From assembly GCA_902783155.1 (NCBI GenBank), contig CACZPR010000056.1:1-42535 (forward strand): a stretch of 42,535 nt of DNA. The letters are read 5' to 3'. The position numbers were made by a program, and so were the translations under genes. Shown piece by piece: positions 22,850-30,702 of the stretch. Source of the stretch: an uncultured Spirochaetaceae bacterium. GTDB taxonomy: Bacteria > Spirochaetota > Spirochaetia > Treponematales > Treponemataceae. Positions within the stretch are counted from its first letter, which is position 1. Every line of letters starts with the position of its first letter. The notes beneath the pieces were generated by a model that was not told the DNA's origin, searched no databases, and saw only the letters and a list, made by a program, of their open reading frames with translations.

Positions 22850-24308
22850 TTGCAGATTCCTCCGTGCTTTCATTTTCGTTTTGAAGTTCATTGTCCCTAA
22901 CAAAAAGCAGAGACGTTTCGTTATTGTAGATTATCAATTTCAGTTTGTTGATTAAAATTTTTATTCTGTAGGTTTCCTTGTTTACCGACGCATTGTTGTA
23001 TTCGCTTTTTGTGACATAACCCTGGCTGTAGTATCGTGCCATGTCAGCTTCAAGACTTGTGTACATGTCGTAGGATTCCTTGCATGTTGATTTTTCCCAC
23101 AGAATATTTTCGAGCGAAGTTTTTTGTGCCGTCGCGCTTGTTCCAAATGCTATTGTTGCATTCTGTATTGCAATATCCTCCTGCGTGGATTCCAGTTCCG
23201 TAATCTGCGAGTTGATTTTTGCACTCTTGAATGCCGTCGGGTCAAAGGACACTCCCAAAGTGAATACCGGCGAAAATGAGTCTGCGCCCACCGGAAGATT
23301 TGTTCCCGCGCTTAAAACAAGTCCTGTGTCGTTCCATGTAAAATTGGAGCCCAAATCAATTGTGCTTGATGATGTCCTGTCGTTGTTGAATGTAAATCCT
23401 GCGTTTGCCGTAAGTGAGATTGCGCCCTTCGATTCCCTTTCAAGATTGTTTATGTATTTTGTCCAGTTTGCGGATTCCACTTTTGTATAATCATTTGGTG
23501 AAAAATTATCCACCGAAATGGCCTCAACTTCTGGAATGTCGGTTGGTAAAAAATCAATGGGGTCTTTATAGTTGTACTGCACTCCACATTTTGCGCAAAG
23601 AATTTTTACCTCACGCTCCATCGATTTTTTTTGAGAATCAACTTCGTACTGGTCGTTCAGAATTTTCATCTGCGCGGTCTTGTATTTTGTTGAGTTGCTT
23701 GCATAGCCCTGTGCCTTCAGTGTGTCCATGGAAAGCTGGTCGTCGTAGAGATTTTTTTCCAGTGACAAAAGTTTTGATGCCATTTCATAAAGCGATTTGA
23801 TTGACTCATAGAATTCTTTTTCTGCTGTGACGAATCCATTTTGCAGACTGCGTTTTGCCTCCAGAACTTTGCGCTGCGATTTCAATGTGGTAATTTCCTG
23901 GTTCTTTGATTTCTGGGAGATTATGTCCATGCTTACTTTAATAGAAGAATTTGAAAAAGTGTCTGTTGCGTCCCTTGAATCAAAAAGAACGGAGGACGAA
24001 ATGGATATTCCAAGATTTTTTGCATTGGGAATGGAAAATGTAGCGGTCGGTGTAAACTTTATGTTCCAGTTGTCGCCCGTCGTGAATGTGATTGTGCCGC
24101 TTGAAAGCTTAAAGCTGAATCCACTTGAAATGTCCGTAAGTTCATTTTCCAGCATGGTCTTTTGCATCTGGTTTGACAGCTTCTTCAGCTCCAGATCATT
24201 TGCCAGATAGCCGGAAAGTAGAGTCTCTAAATTTTCAGATGCCGCAATATGGCAGATTCCCAAAATCAACGCGAGAAATCCACCGACAATAAATCTCTTT
24301 CGTTTCAT
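22836..24308 (-). CDS. TolC-like outer-membrane efflux protein
   Basis: 490 residues with signal peptide MKRKRFIVGGFLALILGICHIAAS. Two long helical repeats (about residues 140-235 and 375-470) alternate with beta-strand-rich segments (GFSFKLSSGTITFTTGDNW, GAISLTANAGFTFNNDRT, GLVLSAGTNLPVGAD), the TolC plan. It forms the outer-membrane channel of the export system whose adaptor, ATPase and permease follow. Divergent from E. coli TolC, and two cysteines (CAKCG) are unusual. The -10 box is only 6 bp before the ATG (see promoter). Confidence 0.88.
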   Translation of the reverse strand: MKRKRFIVGGFLALILGICHIAASENLETLLSGYLANDLELKKLSNQMQKTMLENELTDISSGFSFKLSSGTITFTTGDNWNIKFTPTATFSIPNAKNLGISISSSVLFDSRDATDTFSNSSIKVSMDIISQKSKNQEITTLKSQRKVLEAKRSLQNGFVTAEKEFYESIKSLYEMASKLLSLEKNLYDDQLSMDTLKAQGYASNSTKYKTAQMKILNDQYEVDSQKKSMEREVKILCAKCGVQYNYKDPIDFLPTDIPEVEAISVDNFSPNDYTKVESANWTKYINNLERESKGAISLTANAGFTFNNDRTSSSTIDLGSNFTWNDTGLVLSAGTNLPVGADSFSPVFTLGVSFDPTAFKSAKINSQITELESTQEDIAIQNATIAFGTSATAQKTSLENILWEKSTCKESYDMYTSLEADMARYYSQGYVTKSEYNNASVNKETYRIKILINKLKLIIYNNETSLLFVRDNELQNENESTEESANVQK

Positions 24309-24314
24309 ACTTCA

Positions 24315-24320
24315 ATTATA
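24315..24320 (-). promoter_or_regulatory. Promoter of the exporter operon; leaderless tolC mRNA
   Basis: A perfect TATAAT on the minus strand (24320-24315) ends 6 bp before the A of the ATG at 24308. Transcription should begin at or next to the start codon. No Shine-Dalgarno site is present. Confidence 0.5.
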
Positions 24321-24352
24321 GGGATTTTTTTTCAAAATAAAACTAGGTAGCG

Positions 24353-24388
24353 GATAAAATTAGTGTTAATCTGATAAAATAAATGTTA
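24353..24388. repeat. Imperfect 16-bp direct repeat in the tolC-vsr intergenic region
   Basis: GATAAAATTAGTGTTA (24353-24368) and GATAAAATAAATGTTA (24373-24388) match at 13 of 16 positions with a 20-bp period, about two helical turns. They lie between the divergent start sites of tolC and vsr, so they could bind a regulator of one or both. Confidence 0.4.
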
Positions 24389-24392
24389 TACT
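24384..24392 (+). promoter_or_regulatory. Extended -10 promoter of vsr; leaderless mRNA
   Basis: TGT followed by TATACT (24387-24392) ends 7 bp before the ATG at 24400. The transcript should start at the ATG, and no ribosome site is present. Confidence 0.55.
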
Positions 24393-24399
24393 AGGCTGT

Positions 24400-24855
24400 A
24401 TGGACAGCATTTCAAAAGAAAAGCGAAGCGAAATTATGTCGAAAATCCACAGCAGGGACACTGTTCCGGAAATGGAAATCCGAAAATCGCTGCATCGGGC
24501 GGGATTCAGATACAGGACGTGCGACAAAAAATATCCAGGCTCCCCGGACATAATTTTGCCCAAATACTATTCGGTGATTTTTATAAATGGATGTTTTTGG
24601 CACGGACACAATGACTGCCAGCTGTTCAGATTTCCAAAATCAAACCAAATCTTCTGGATAAAAAAGATTTCGCGCAACAAAGAAAGGGACCGGCTTGTTC
24701 TAAAAGAATACAACGAGCGTTGCTGGCGTGTGTGCATTGTCTGGGAATGTGCAATCCGTGGTGCAAGACGGAAAGAAAAAATTGAGAACGTCCTCCGCCA
24801 GATAATTCTATGGCTTGAGGAAAGCAAGGAGCCGTTTTTGGAGATAAGGGGATAG
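24400..24855 (+). CDS. vsr: Very short patch repair endonuclease
   Basis: 151 residues. It starts MDSISKEKRSEIMSKIHSRDT, matching the family start 'RS..MS.I...DT'. The core has GSPDIILPKYYSVIFINGCFWHGHNDC (metal-binding Asp and His) and NQIFWIKKISRNKERD, all typical. Vsr nicks 5' of the T of T:G mismatches that arise when a 5-methylcytosine deaminates, and usually accompanies a cytosine-5 methyltransferase gene. None is in the window. Its C-terminus has a Cys-rich VCIVWEC segment normal for the family. It may protect a methylated motif made by an enzyme encoded elsewhere. Confidence 0.95.
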   Translation: MDSISKEKRSEIMSKIHSRDTVPEMEIRKSLHRAGFRYRTCDKKYPGSPDIILPKYYSVIFINGCFWHGHNDCQLFRFPKSNQIFWIKKISRNKERDRLVLKEYNERCWRVCIVWECAIRGARRKEKIENVLRQIILWLEESKEPFLEIRG

Positions 24856-24887
24856 GTGGTATTGGTATTTGAAACTGTCTTGATTTT

Positions 24888-25541
24888 TTAATTGTGCTGG
24901 CAGATGTCGGAAATTGGACATTCGTTGCACTTTGGATTTCTTGCGGTGCATGTGTAGCGTCCGTGCAGAATCAGCCAGTGGTGGGCGTGCCTCATGTATT
25001 TTTGCGGAATCCTTTTTACAAGCGACTCCTCGATTTCGCGTGGATTTTTTCCTTCCGCCAATCCGATTTTTGGACAGATTCTCATAAGGTGCGTATCGAC
25101 CGGCATTGTCGGCTGATTGTAGACCACATTCAAAATTACATTCGCCGTTTTTCTTCCCACACCAGGGAGCGACTCTAGGTCATCACGGTTGTCTGGAACT
25201 TTTGAATCAAAATCCGAAATCAATTTTTTGCACAGGCCCATGACGTGGTCCGCCTTTGAGCGATAAAGTCCAATGCTTTTTATGTAGGAAATCAGTCCCT
25301 CTTTTCCAAGCGCGAGGATTTTTTCTGGAGTGTCTGCAATTTCATAAAGCGTTTTGGTTGCCGCGTTTACAGATTTGTCGGTTGCCTGCGCGCTGAGCAC
25401 AACGGACACCAAAAGACAAAATGGATTTGGAGCCACAAGTTCGGACTCTGGCTTTGGATTGATTTTTTTGAAACGCTCGAATATTTCCTCAATTTGCTCC
25501 GTGGAAAGGAGTTTTATTTTTTCTTGCATGACAAATTGCAT
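24888..25541 (-). CDS. nth: Endonuclease III (DNA glycosylase/AP lyase)
   Basis: About 217 residues. Nth removes oxidised pyrimidines and cuts the abasic site. The helix-hairpin-helix is LESLPGVGRKTANVIL with the catalytic Lys, and the catalytic Asp is in PVDTHLMRI. The [4Fe-4S] cluster C-x6-C-x2-C-x5-C is complete at the C-terminus (CTARNPKCNECPISDIC). Start choice is unclear: TTG 25553, ATG 25541 and ATG 25529 are in frame; none has a strong ribosome site. It lies 15 bp after the AlkD-like gene and probably shares its transcript. Confidence 0.95.
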   Translation of the reverse strand: MQFVMQEKIKLLSTEQIEEIFERFKKINPKPESELVAPNPFCLLVSVVLSAQATDKSVNAATKTLYEIADTPEKILALGKEGLISYIKSIGLYRSKADHVMGLCKKLISDFDSKVPDNRDDLESLPGVGRKTANVILNVVYNQPTMPVDTHLMRICPKIGLAEGKNPREIEESLVKRIPQKYMRHAHHWLILHGRYTCTARNPKCNECPISDICQHN

Positions 25542-25556
25542 TTTTTTTACCAAAAC

Positions 25557-26255
25557 TCAATTGAGTTTGAGAGTTTTCAAATATTCTTTATGCCCGTCTG
25601 GCACGCGGAAACTTTCCAATGCTTTTTGAATTGCCTTGTTGTGGGTCCACGCTTCAAGACATTTTTTTTCTAAATACGGAATGACAGCGTCCCACTGTTT
25701 TGCAAGTGCGGTAGCAAAATACCATGCCGCCATCATCTTGAGATAGTAGTCTTCGTCTGCTCCATTTTGTTCCATGCGTGAAACAATCAGCTTGGGATAT
25801 TCCTGTTTAAAATCTGCATCCAGAAATTCATTCATCAGCATCCGCATACCGTAGCGGGAAGTGTACGTGTGTTCCGATGAAATCCATTTTTTTATGTTGG
25901 GCAAAAGTTTTTGGTGATTTTTTTTGAAAACCTTGGGACTTGCCTGATCGCAAACCGGCCAGCAGTCAACATGGGGAAGAAATTTTTCAACCTCGGAAAT
26001 ACATTCATCGAAATCCTTGATGTTTGCAATCACAAAAAAATGAATTAGATTTTCTTCAAAATAAGTGTGCGGAATCTCTTTTAAAAAATCTTTTGCGAGC
26101 GATGTGTTTTTTGAAACATTTTTTGCAATCGTCCGCAAATCTGGAGTGCGCACGCCAATCATTCTGTCTTCGGACAGGCCCGGCACAAGTTTTATCTGGA
26201 AGCCGCGATATTTTAAATCCTGCGATGCAAATAATTCATCAACAATTTCTTTCAT
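25557..26255 (-). CDS. AlkD-like DNA alkylation repair protein
   Basis: 232 residues, normal for the family. It is all helical with HEAT-like repeats: RTPDLRTIAKNVSK, YFEENLIHFFVIAN, HVDCWPVCDQASPKVF, TSRYGMRMLMNEFL, YYLKMMAAWYFATAL, AIQKALESFRV. AlkD-type glycosylases remove bulky or charged alkyl bases such as 3-methyladenine without flipping them out; Trp and Asp in the WPVCD segment and Trp in AAWYF correspond to the active-site region. It is first in an alkD-nth unit and seems to have a leaderless mRNA. Confidence 0.9.
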   Translation of the reverse strand: MKEIVDELFASQDLKYRGFQIKLVPGLSEDRMIGVRTPDLRTIAKNVSKNTSLAKDFLKEIPHTYFEENLIHFFVIANIKDFDECISEVEKFLPHVDCWPVCDQASPKVFKKNHQKLLPNIKKWISSEHTYTSRYGMRMLMNEFLDADFKQEYPKLIVSRMEQNGADEDYYLKMMAAWYFATALAKQWDAVIPYLEKKCLEAWTHNKAIQKALESFRVPDGHKEYLKTLKLN

Positions 26256-26261
26256 AAAAAA

Positions 26262-26270
26262 ATTATAGCA
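26262..26270 (-). promoter_or_regulatory. Extended -10 promoter of the AlkD-like gene; leaderless mRNA
   Basis: On the minus strand TGC followed by a perfect TATAAT (26267-26262), ending 6 bp before the A of the ATG at 26255. No ribosome site lies between. The upstream flank is the U-tract of the metK terminator. Confidence 0.6.
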
Positions 26271-26279
26271 TGGGATTCT

Positions 26280-26314
26280 AAAAAAGAAAACCGCCCGAGG
26301 TTTTGTCAGGCGGT
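26280..26314 (-). terminator. Rho-independent terminator after metK
   Basis: On the minus strand ACCGCC (26314-26309) pairs with GGCGGT (26295-26290) around a 13-nt loop, followed by TTTTCTTTTTT. It lies directly after the metK stop codon and before the AlkD-like promoter. Confidence 0.85.
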
Positions 26315-26322
26315 CATTTGTT

Positions 26323-27489
26323 TTATTTTATTTCTTTTTTCAGTGCGTCAACTTTGTTGGTCTGCTCCCATGGGAAATCCGGACGACCGAAGTGTCCGTA
26401 ACTTGCTGTCGGGAGATAGATTGGGCGTTTCAAATCGAGCGTGCTGATTATTCCTGCCGGGGTGCAGTCGAAAACTTTTTTCACGGCTTCGACAATTTTT
26501 TCTTCCGGCACGACAGATGTTCCGAAAGTCTCCGCCATGATGCTCACAGGATATGGAACACCGATTGCGTATGCCAGCTGGATTTCGCAACGTTCGGCCA
26601 AGTCTGCGGCGACTATGTTTTTTGCGATGTAACGTGCCATGTATGCCGCTGAACGGTCAACCTTTGAAGGGTCTTTTCCACTGAACGCGCCACCACCGTG
26701 ACGACCCATTCCGCCATAAGTGTCAACAATTATCTTGCGTCCGGTAAGTCCGGCATCTCCAACGGGGCCGCCAATGCAGAACTGACCGGTCGGATTGATG
26801 TGGAACTTTGTGTTTGAATCAAGAAGTCCAGTCGGTTCAAGTACCGGCTTAATCAGCTTTTCGATTATGGTTGACTCAATCTCCTCGTGGCTGATTCCCG
26901 GGTCATGCTGTTGCGAGACGACGACCGTATCAATTCGGACAGGCCTGTGTCCTTCGTATTCAATTGTTACCTGCGACTTTGAATCCGGGCGGAACCATTT
27001 TACTTCGCCAGCCTTTCTCATTCGGGCGGACTCAATCATCAGCTTGTGGGAATACATGACTGGTGCCGGCATAAGTTCCGGTGTTTCCTTACATGCAAAA
27101 CCGAACATCATTCCCTGGTCTCCGGCTCCCTGCTGTCCCTTGAATTTTTCAAGTCCTTCGCCCATGACACCCTGGTTGATGTCCTGGGACTGCGAGTGAA
27201 TCATGTTGGTTACAGCCATGGATTTGTAGTCCAGACCATAGTCGGGATTTGAGTAACCGATTTTCTGCGCCACATCACGGGCAACCTGCTGGATATCGAC
27301 ATAGGCATTTGTGTTAAGCTCGCCGCCAACCATAATCAGTGACTGGCACGCAAAAGTTTCACATGCTACGTGGCTTTCCTTGTCCTGGCGCAGACATTCA
27401 TCAAGGATTGCGTCGCTAATCTGGTCGCACAATTTGTCGGGATGGCCTTCTCCAACCGACTCCGATGTAAACAAATATTTTCTGTCCAT
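26323..27489 (-). CDS. metK: S-adenosylmethionine synthetase
   Basis: 388 residues, standard length. It makes S-adenosylmethionine from methionine and ATP in the cytoplasm. Motifs: [22 protein letters not shown] at the N-terminus, [21 protein letters not shown], and [31 protein letters not shown] (phosphate-binding loop and adenine contacts). The start follows GAGG, spaced 6 nt. It has its own terminator. I see no SAM riboswitch in the 93-bp region upstream. Confidence 0.98.
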   Translation of the reverse strand: MDRKYLFTSESVGEGHPDKLCDQISDAILDECLRQDKESHVACETFACQSLIMVGGELNTNAYVDIQQVARDVAQKIGYSNPDYGLDYKSMAVTNMIHSQSQDINQGVMGEGLEKFKGQQGAGDQGMMFGFACKETPELMPAPVMYSHKLMIESARMRKAGEVKWFRPDSKSQVTIEYEGHRPVRIDTVVVSQQHDPGISHEEIESTIIEKLIKPVLEPTGLLDSNTKFHINPTGQFCIGGPVGDAGLTGRKIIVDTYGGMGRHGGGAFSGKDPSKVDRSAAYMARYIAKNIVAADLAERCEIQLAYAIGVPYPVSIMAETFGTSVVPEEKIVEAVKKVFDCTPAGIISTLDLKRPIYLPTASYGHFGRPDFPWEQTNKVDALKKEIK

Positions 27490-27582
27490 AAAAAACCTCG
27501 AATCAATTTCTTCTATATAGATACGCTCTACACAGATACATTAAAGCGGAGAAATCAAAATTTGTACAGAGGTATACAGACT

Positions 27583-28557
27583 TTAATCCTGTGCCACAAT
27601 CTCGTGGTAGAAATTGGTGAAGTCGTTGCGTTTTTCCTTGGTGAAGGCGATTGCGGTCCTTGGGTGCTGGTTCAGAACGCCGGTCATCAGGTACTGGAGG
27701 TCGAATCCCCACTGTGCGCCTTTTTCCTTGAGCGGAATCATGTAGTTCTGGATGAACTCAATCACCGGGTAGAGCTTGTACTTTGGATTTCTGAGGAAGC
27801 TGATAAGGTTTTCCATTGAACAGTTTCCGGCTCCGCGTCCCATTCCTGCATAGGTTGCATCGAGCCAGTCAACACCGTCGCCAACCGCTTCGATTGTGTT
27901 TGCGAACGCAAGCTGCTGGTTGTTGTGGGCGTGCATTCCAATCTTTTTGTTGTATTTTGAGCCGTATTCCGTGTAAAGTCCAGCGATTCTTTCAATCTGC
28001 TCAGGGTAGAGGGAGCCGAAGCTGTCAACAATGTAGATTACATCAACCGGGGACTGGCAGAGCATGTCCAGAGCCTGTTTAACGTCGGACTCCTGTGCGG
28101 TCGATATTGCCATTATGTTGCATGTCACCTCGTAGCCCTTGTTTTTTGAATCCTCAATCATGTCGATTGCGGAAGGTATTGTGTTCACGTAGGTTGCCAC
28201 GCGGATGCAGTCGAGCATACTGTCGCATCTGTTCCGGATGTCATTTTTGTAATCACAGCGGCCAACATCGGCCATGGCAGCAAGTTTCAGAGCCGGGTTT
28301 TTATCGCCAATCACTTTTGCAATGTCTTCATCGTCGCAGAATTTCCACTTGCCGAATTTTTTTACGTCAAACATTTCCTTGGAAGCCTTGTAACCGACCT
28401 CCATATAATCAACACCGGCCTTCAGATTCGCCTGATAAAGCTCGCGCACAAACTCATCGGTAAAGAAAAAATCATTGACCAAACCGCCGTCACGGATTGT
28501 CGCGTCAAACACTTTTACAGATTCCCTGTAACCCAAAAGATTTGCAAGCTCTTTCAT
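27583..28557 (-). CDS. DRE-TIM aldolase (4-hydroxy-2-oxovalerate aldolase-like)
   Basis: 324 residues from the ATG at 28557, chosen because AGGAG lies 6 nt upstream; the longer frame from 28638 has none. The N-terminal DATIRDGGLVND contains the DRE-TIM metallolyase motif (Arg, Asp), and MHAHNNQQLAFANTIEA gives the two metal-binding His. VDVIYIVDSFGSLYPEQI and DATYAGMGRGAGNCSMENL are also typical. Enzymes of this set join or split oxoacids: 4-hydroxy-2-oxovalerate aldolase, HMG-CoA lyase, and aldolases in antibiotic or sugar pathways. No partner acetaldehyde dehydrogenase is nearby, so the substrate stays open. Confidence 0.85.
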   Translation of the reverse strand: MKELANLLGYRESVKVFDATIRDGGLVNDFFFTDEFVRELYQANLKAGVDYMEVGYKASKEMFDVKKFGKWKFCDDEDIAKVIGDKNPALKLAAMADVGRCDYKNDIRNRCDSMLDCIRVATYVNTIPSAIDMIEDSKNKGYEVTCNIMAISTAQESDVKQALDMLCQSPVDVIYIVDSFGSLYPEQIERIAGLYTEYGSKYNKKIGMHAHNNQQLAFANTIEAVGDGVDWLDATYAGMGRGAGNCSMENLISFLRNPKYKLYPVIEFIQNYMIPLKEKGAQWGFDLQYLMTGVLNQHPRTAIAFTKEKRNDFTNFYHEIVAQD

Positions 28558-28609
28558 AAATAACTCCTGTTTTCTAAAAATTCTCCCTCGCGATTCTGAA
28601 AGCGCTTTT

Positions 28610-28638
28610 ATGATAGAATAAATGCAATAAATTTTCAA
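28610..28638 (-). promoter_or_regulatory. Promoter of the aldolase gene
   Basis: On the minus strand TTGAAA (28638-28633), 17 bp, TATCAT (28615-28610). Both boxes match five of six. The start would be near 28603, leaving a leader of about 46 nt. Confidence 0.6.
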
Positions 28639-28689
28639 TAGAAAAATACTATAAATAGAAACATTTTGGGCTGAAGCAACAAAACCGCC

Positions 28690-28719
28690 TTGACTAAAAT
28701 CTCATTTATCTCTTAAAAT
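28690..28719 (+). promoter_or_regulatory. Promoter of the PspC-channel-CNB-ttcA unit
   Basis: TTGACT (28690-28695), 18 bp, TAAAAT (28714-28719), five of six matches each. Transcription should begin near 28726. The 195-bp gap between the divergent genes holds only this and the leftward promoter. Confidence 0.6.
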
Positions 28720-28752
28720 TTGCCGATTAAATAAGAAAACAAGGGAGTTAAA

Positions 28753-28941
28753 ATGGCTGAAAAGAAACTGTACAAGTCAAAGGACAAAAAGATTGCTGGA
28801 GTCTGCGGTGGATTCGCGGAATATCTGAACTTGGATCCAACTCTGGTCCGCGTGATTTGGGCGGCATTTTCGCTTCTTGCGGGTGCGGGCGTTTTACTTT
28901 ATTTTGTGTGCGCTGTCATAATGCCTCAGCCTGAAAACTGA
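28753..28941 (+). CDS. PspC-domain small membrane protein
   Basis: 62 residues, a complete PspC domain: KKLYKSKDKKIAGVCGGFAEYLNLDPTLVRVIWAAF then one membrane helix (SLLAGAGVLLYFVCAVIMP). PspC domains are found in envelope-stress proteins; here it stands alone. The start follows GGGAG. The next gene begins 2 bp after its stop codon, so it is probably the first gene of a unit with the ion channel. Confidence 0.93.
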   Translation: MAEKKLYKSKDKKIAGVCGGFAEYLNLDPTLVRVIWAAFSLLAGAGVLLYFVCAVIMPQPEN

Positions 28942-28943
28942 TT

Positions 28944-30149
28944 ATGAATCGAGAAAGAAAACAGAACGTTTCAAAACGTATTAAACATTTCAAAAATTCT
29001 GTCATCTATAAAATCATAAAAAACCCGGTGACATATCTTGTAATCGCATTCATCTTTCTGATGATTTTGCTGATTAACATAATCTACAAATATGAAGCCG
29101 ACGTTACGATGGACCATTTTGGTGACAGCGTTTGGAATTTTTTGATTGCGTTTGTCGCGGGCTACTATGACATTTGTGTCGTCACTCCAATAGGAAGGCT
29201 GTGCAGCTTTATAATCCTCATTTCGGGAATCCTGCTGTTCAGTACAATCACTGGAAAAATTGCATCCATTTTTATGGACGTGCAGATGAAAAAAAATAAG
29301 GGACTTGCAAAATTGAAAGACTTGAACAAACATTTTTTACTTTGCGGCTGGCGGGACAACTTTGACAAAATCCTTGAGAGCGTAATCACATCGAACCCGG
29401 ATATTGAAATAGACAGCATTGTTCTTGTGAACGAAGCCCAGGACGAAATTGAGCAGCTCAGGTCCATACCGAAATTCAAAAACATAAAATACATAGCGGG
29501 CGACTTTTCCGACGAGGAAACTCTGGTCAAGGCAAAAATCAAAAACGCGAGCAGGGCATTGGTGATTTCCGACAAATCAAAAAATTTTTCGCAGCTCGAG
29601 ATTGATTCGCGGACTGTACTTGCTGTTCTGACCATGAAAAACCTGAACCCGACAATCTACATTGCGGCTGAACTTTATGATTCAAAATTTGAGAACCACC
29701 TTAACCTTGCCCACTGCGATGAAATCATTTTGACCGCCGACTACGAGAGAAGTCTTCTTGCTACTGCATCCAGCGGAATGGGATATTCAAATGTAATCAG
29801 CGAGCTGATTGGAAAGGATGCGTACTCCGGAATCATAATCGAGGACATACCGCATGAGTTTATTGGAAAGACATACAAATATCTGAAGGACTATGTTCTT
29901 GCGGACCGCTTGCACCATGCGAACTCAATTTTGATTGGGCTGCTTCTGAACGCCGGAAATTTTGCTCAGAGAAGAAAGGAAGCATTGCGCGAGGCACAGA
30001 AAAATCCCGACGTGAAAAAAATTGTTGACAATCTGAAAAAAGTGAAGACTCTGAAAAGCAATGACCCGGTTTTTGCCCCCGATGATGAGACAATCATTTT
30101 GGCAAATTCAAAAGCAATCTTTGTAAAAGGGAAGGTACAGTCAGCATGA
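28944..30149 (+). CDS. Two-TM ion channel with RCK/TrkA-N domain and unusual filter
   Basis: 401 residues. TM1 is about residues 29-48, a pore helix about 60-70 and TM2 about 84-106; then an RCK (TrkA-N) Rossmann domain (about 125-250: HFLLCGWRDNFDKIL, IKYIAGDFSDEETLVKAKIKNASRALVIS) and a C-terminal region. The plan is like the calcium-gated potassium channel MthK. The filter position holds V71-A-G-Y-Y-D76 before ICVVTPIGRL, where potassium channels have TVGYGD followed by a similar 'VTPLGR'. The second filter glycine is Tyr75 and the first Thr is Val71, so potassium selectivity is doubtful. The CNB gene overlaps by 4 bp. Confidence 0.88.
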   Translation: MNRERKQNVSKRIKHFKNSVIYKIIKNPVTYLVIAFIFLMILLINIIYKYEADVTMDHFGDSVWNFLIAFVAGYYDICVVTPIGRLCSFIILISGILLFSTITGKIASIFMDVQMKKNKGLAKLKDLNKHFLLCGWRDNFDKILESVITSNPDIEIDSIVLVNEAQDEIEQLRSIPKFKNIKYIAGDFSDEETLVKAKIKNASRALVISDKSKNFSQLEIDSRTVLAVLTMKNLNPTIYIAAELYDSKFENHLNLAHCDEIILTADYERSLLATASSGMGYSNVISELIGKDAYSGIIIEDIPHEFIGKTYKYLKDYVLADRLHHANSILIGLLLNAGNFAQRRKEALREAQKNPDVKKIVDNLKKVKTLKSNDPVFAPDDETIILANSKAIFVKGKVQSA

Positions 30150-30700
30150 TTTTAAAACCAAAGACAGATGCCCGCATGAATGTGAATTTTGAGGACGTAC
30201 TTCCGCGCCTGACGAAGATGGAAATTTTTTCTGGATTCGACCCGGACAAGGAAGAGGACAGGAATATTTTGAAAAAAGTTTTTGACCGTCTTGTTCCGCA
30301 GCATTTCAAGAAGGGCGAGATGATTATACGCGAGGGTGACAGGGGCGACCTTTTTTATATTCTGTACAAGGGCAGTGTGCAGGTCCGGCAGCAGACTTAC
30401 GCGAACGACACAATTGCGCTTGCAAATCTTGACGACTCGATGAACATATTTTTTGGCGAGGCGGCTCTGATTGACCAGGACACAAGGTCTGCTTCGGTGG
30501 TTGCCATGACCGACTGTGAGACAATTGCTCTGTCCGGTGCGGATTTTCTGGAGCTTGCGGAAGACGAGCCTGTGTTCGGCTACCGTGTCGCATTGATTCT
30601 TGCGCGCAGGATGGCAAAGACAATCAGAAGGACCAACCAGGACAAAAGCACTCTCTACGAGGCACTTCTCAGCGAGGTTGAAGGAACGTTCGGAGCGTAA
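30146..30700 (+). CDS. Cyclic-nucleotide-binding domain protein, probable partner of the channel
   Basis: 184 residues with no membrane segment. One CNB domain fills about residues 30-150: MIIREGDRGDLFYILYKGSVQV, then the phosphate-binding cassette FGEAALIDQDTRSASVVA with the Glu and Arg needed for cAMP or cGMP. The C-terminal helix (FGYRVALILARRMAKTIRRTN) corresponds to the CNB C-helix. There is no DNA-binding domain, so it is not a Crp-type regulator. Its ATG overlaps the stop codon of the channel gene (ATGA). Together the two would equal a cyclic-nucleotide-gated channel split into two chains. Confidence 0.88.
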   Translation: MILKPKTDARMNVNFEDVLPRLTKMEIFSGFDPDKEEDRNILKKVFDRLVPQHFKKGEMIIREGDRGDLFYILYKGSVQVRQQTYANDTIALANLDDSMNIFFGEAALIDQDTRSASVVAMTDCETIALSGADFLELAEDEPVFGYRVALILARRMAKTIRRTNQDKSTLYEALLSEVEGTFGA

Positions 30701-30702
30701 TC

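Noticed and set aside
27490-27582. Possible SAM riboswitch before metK
   Set aside because: No conserved SAM-riboswitch stem or kink-turn pattern could be seen; the region is only 93 bp and looks unstructured.
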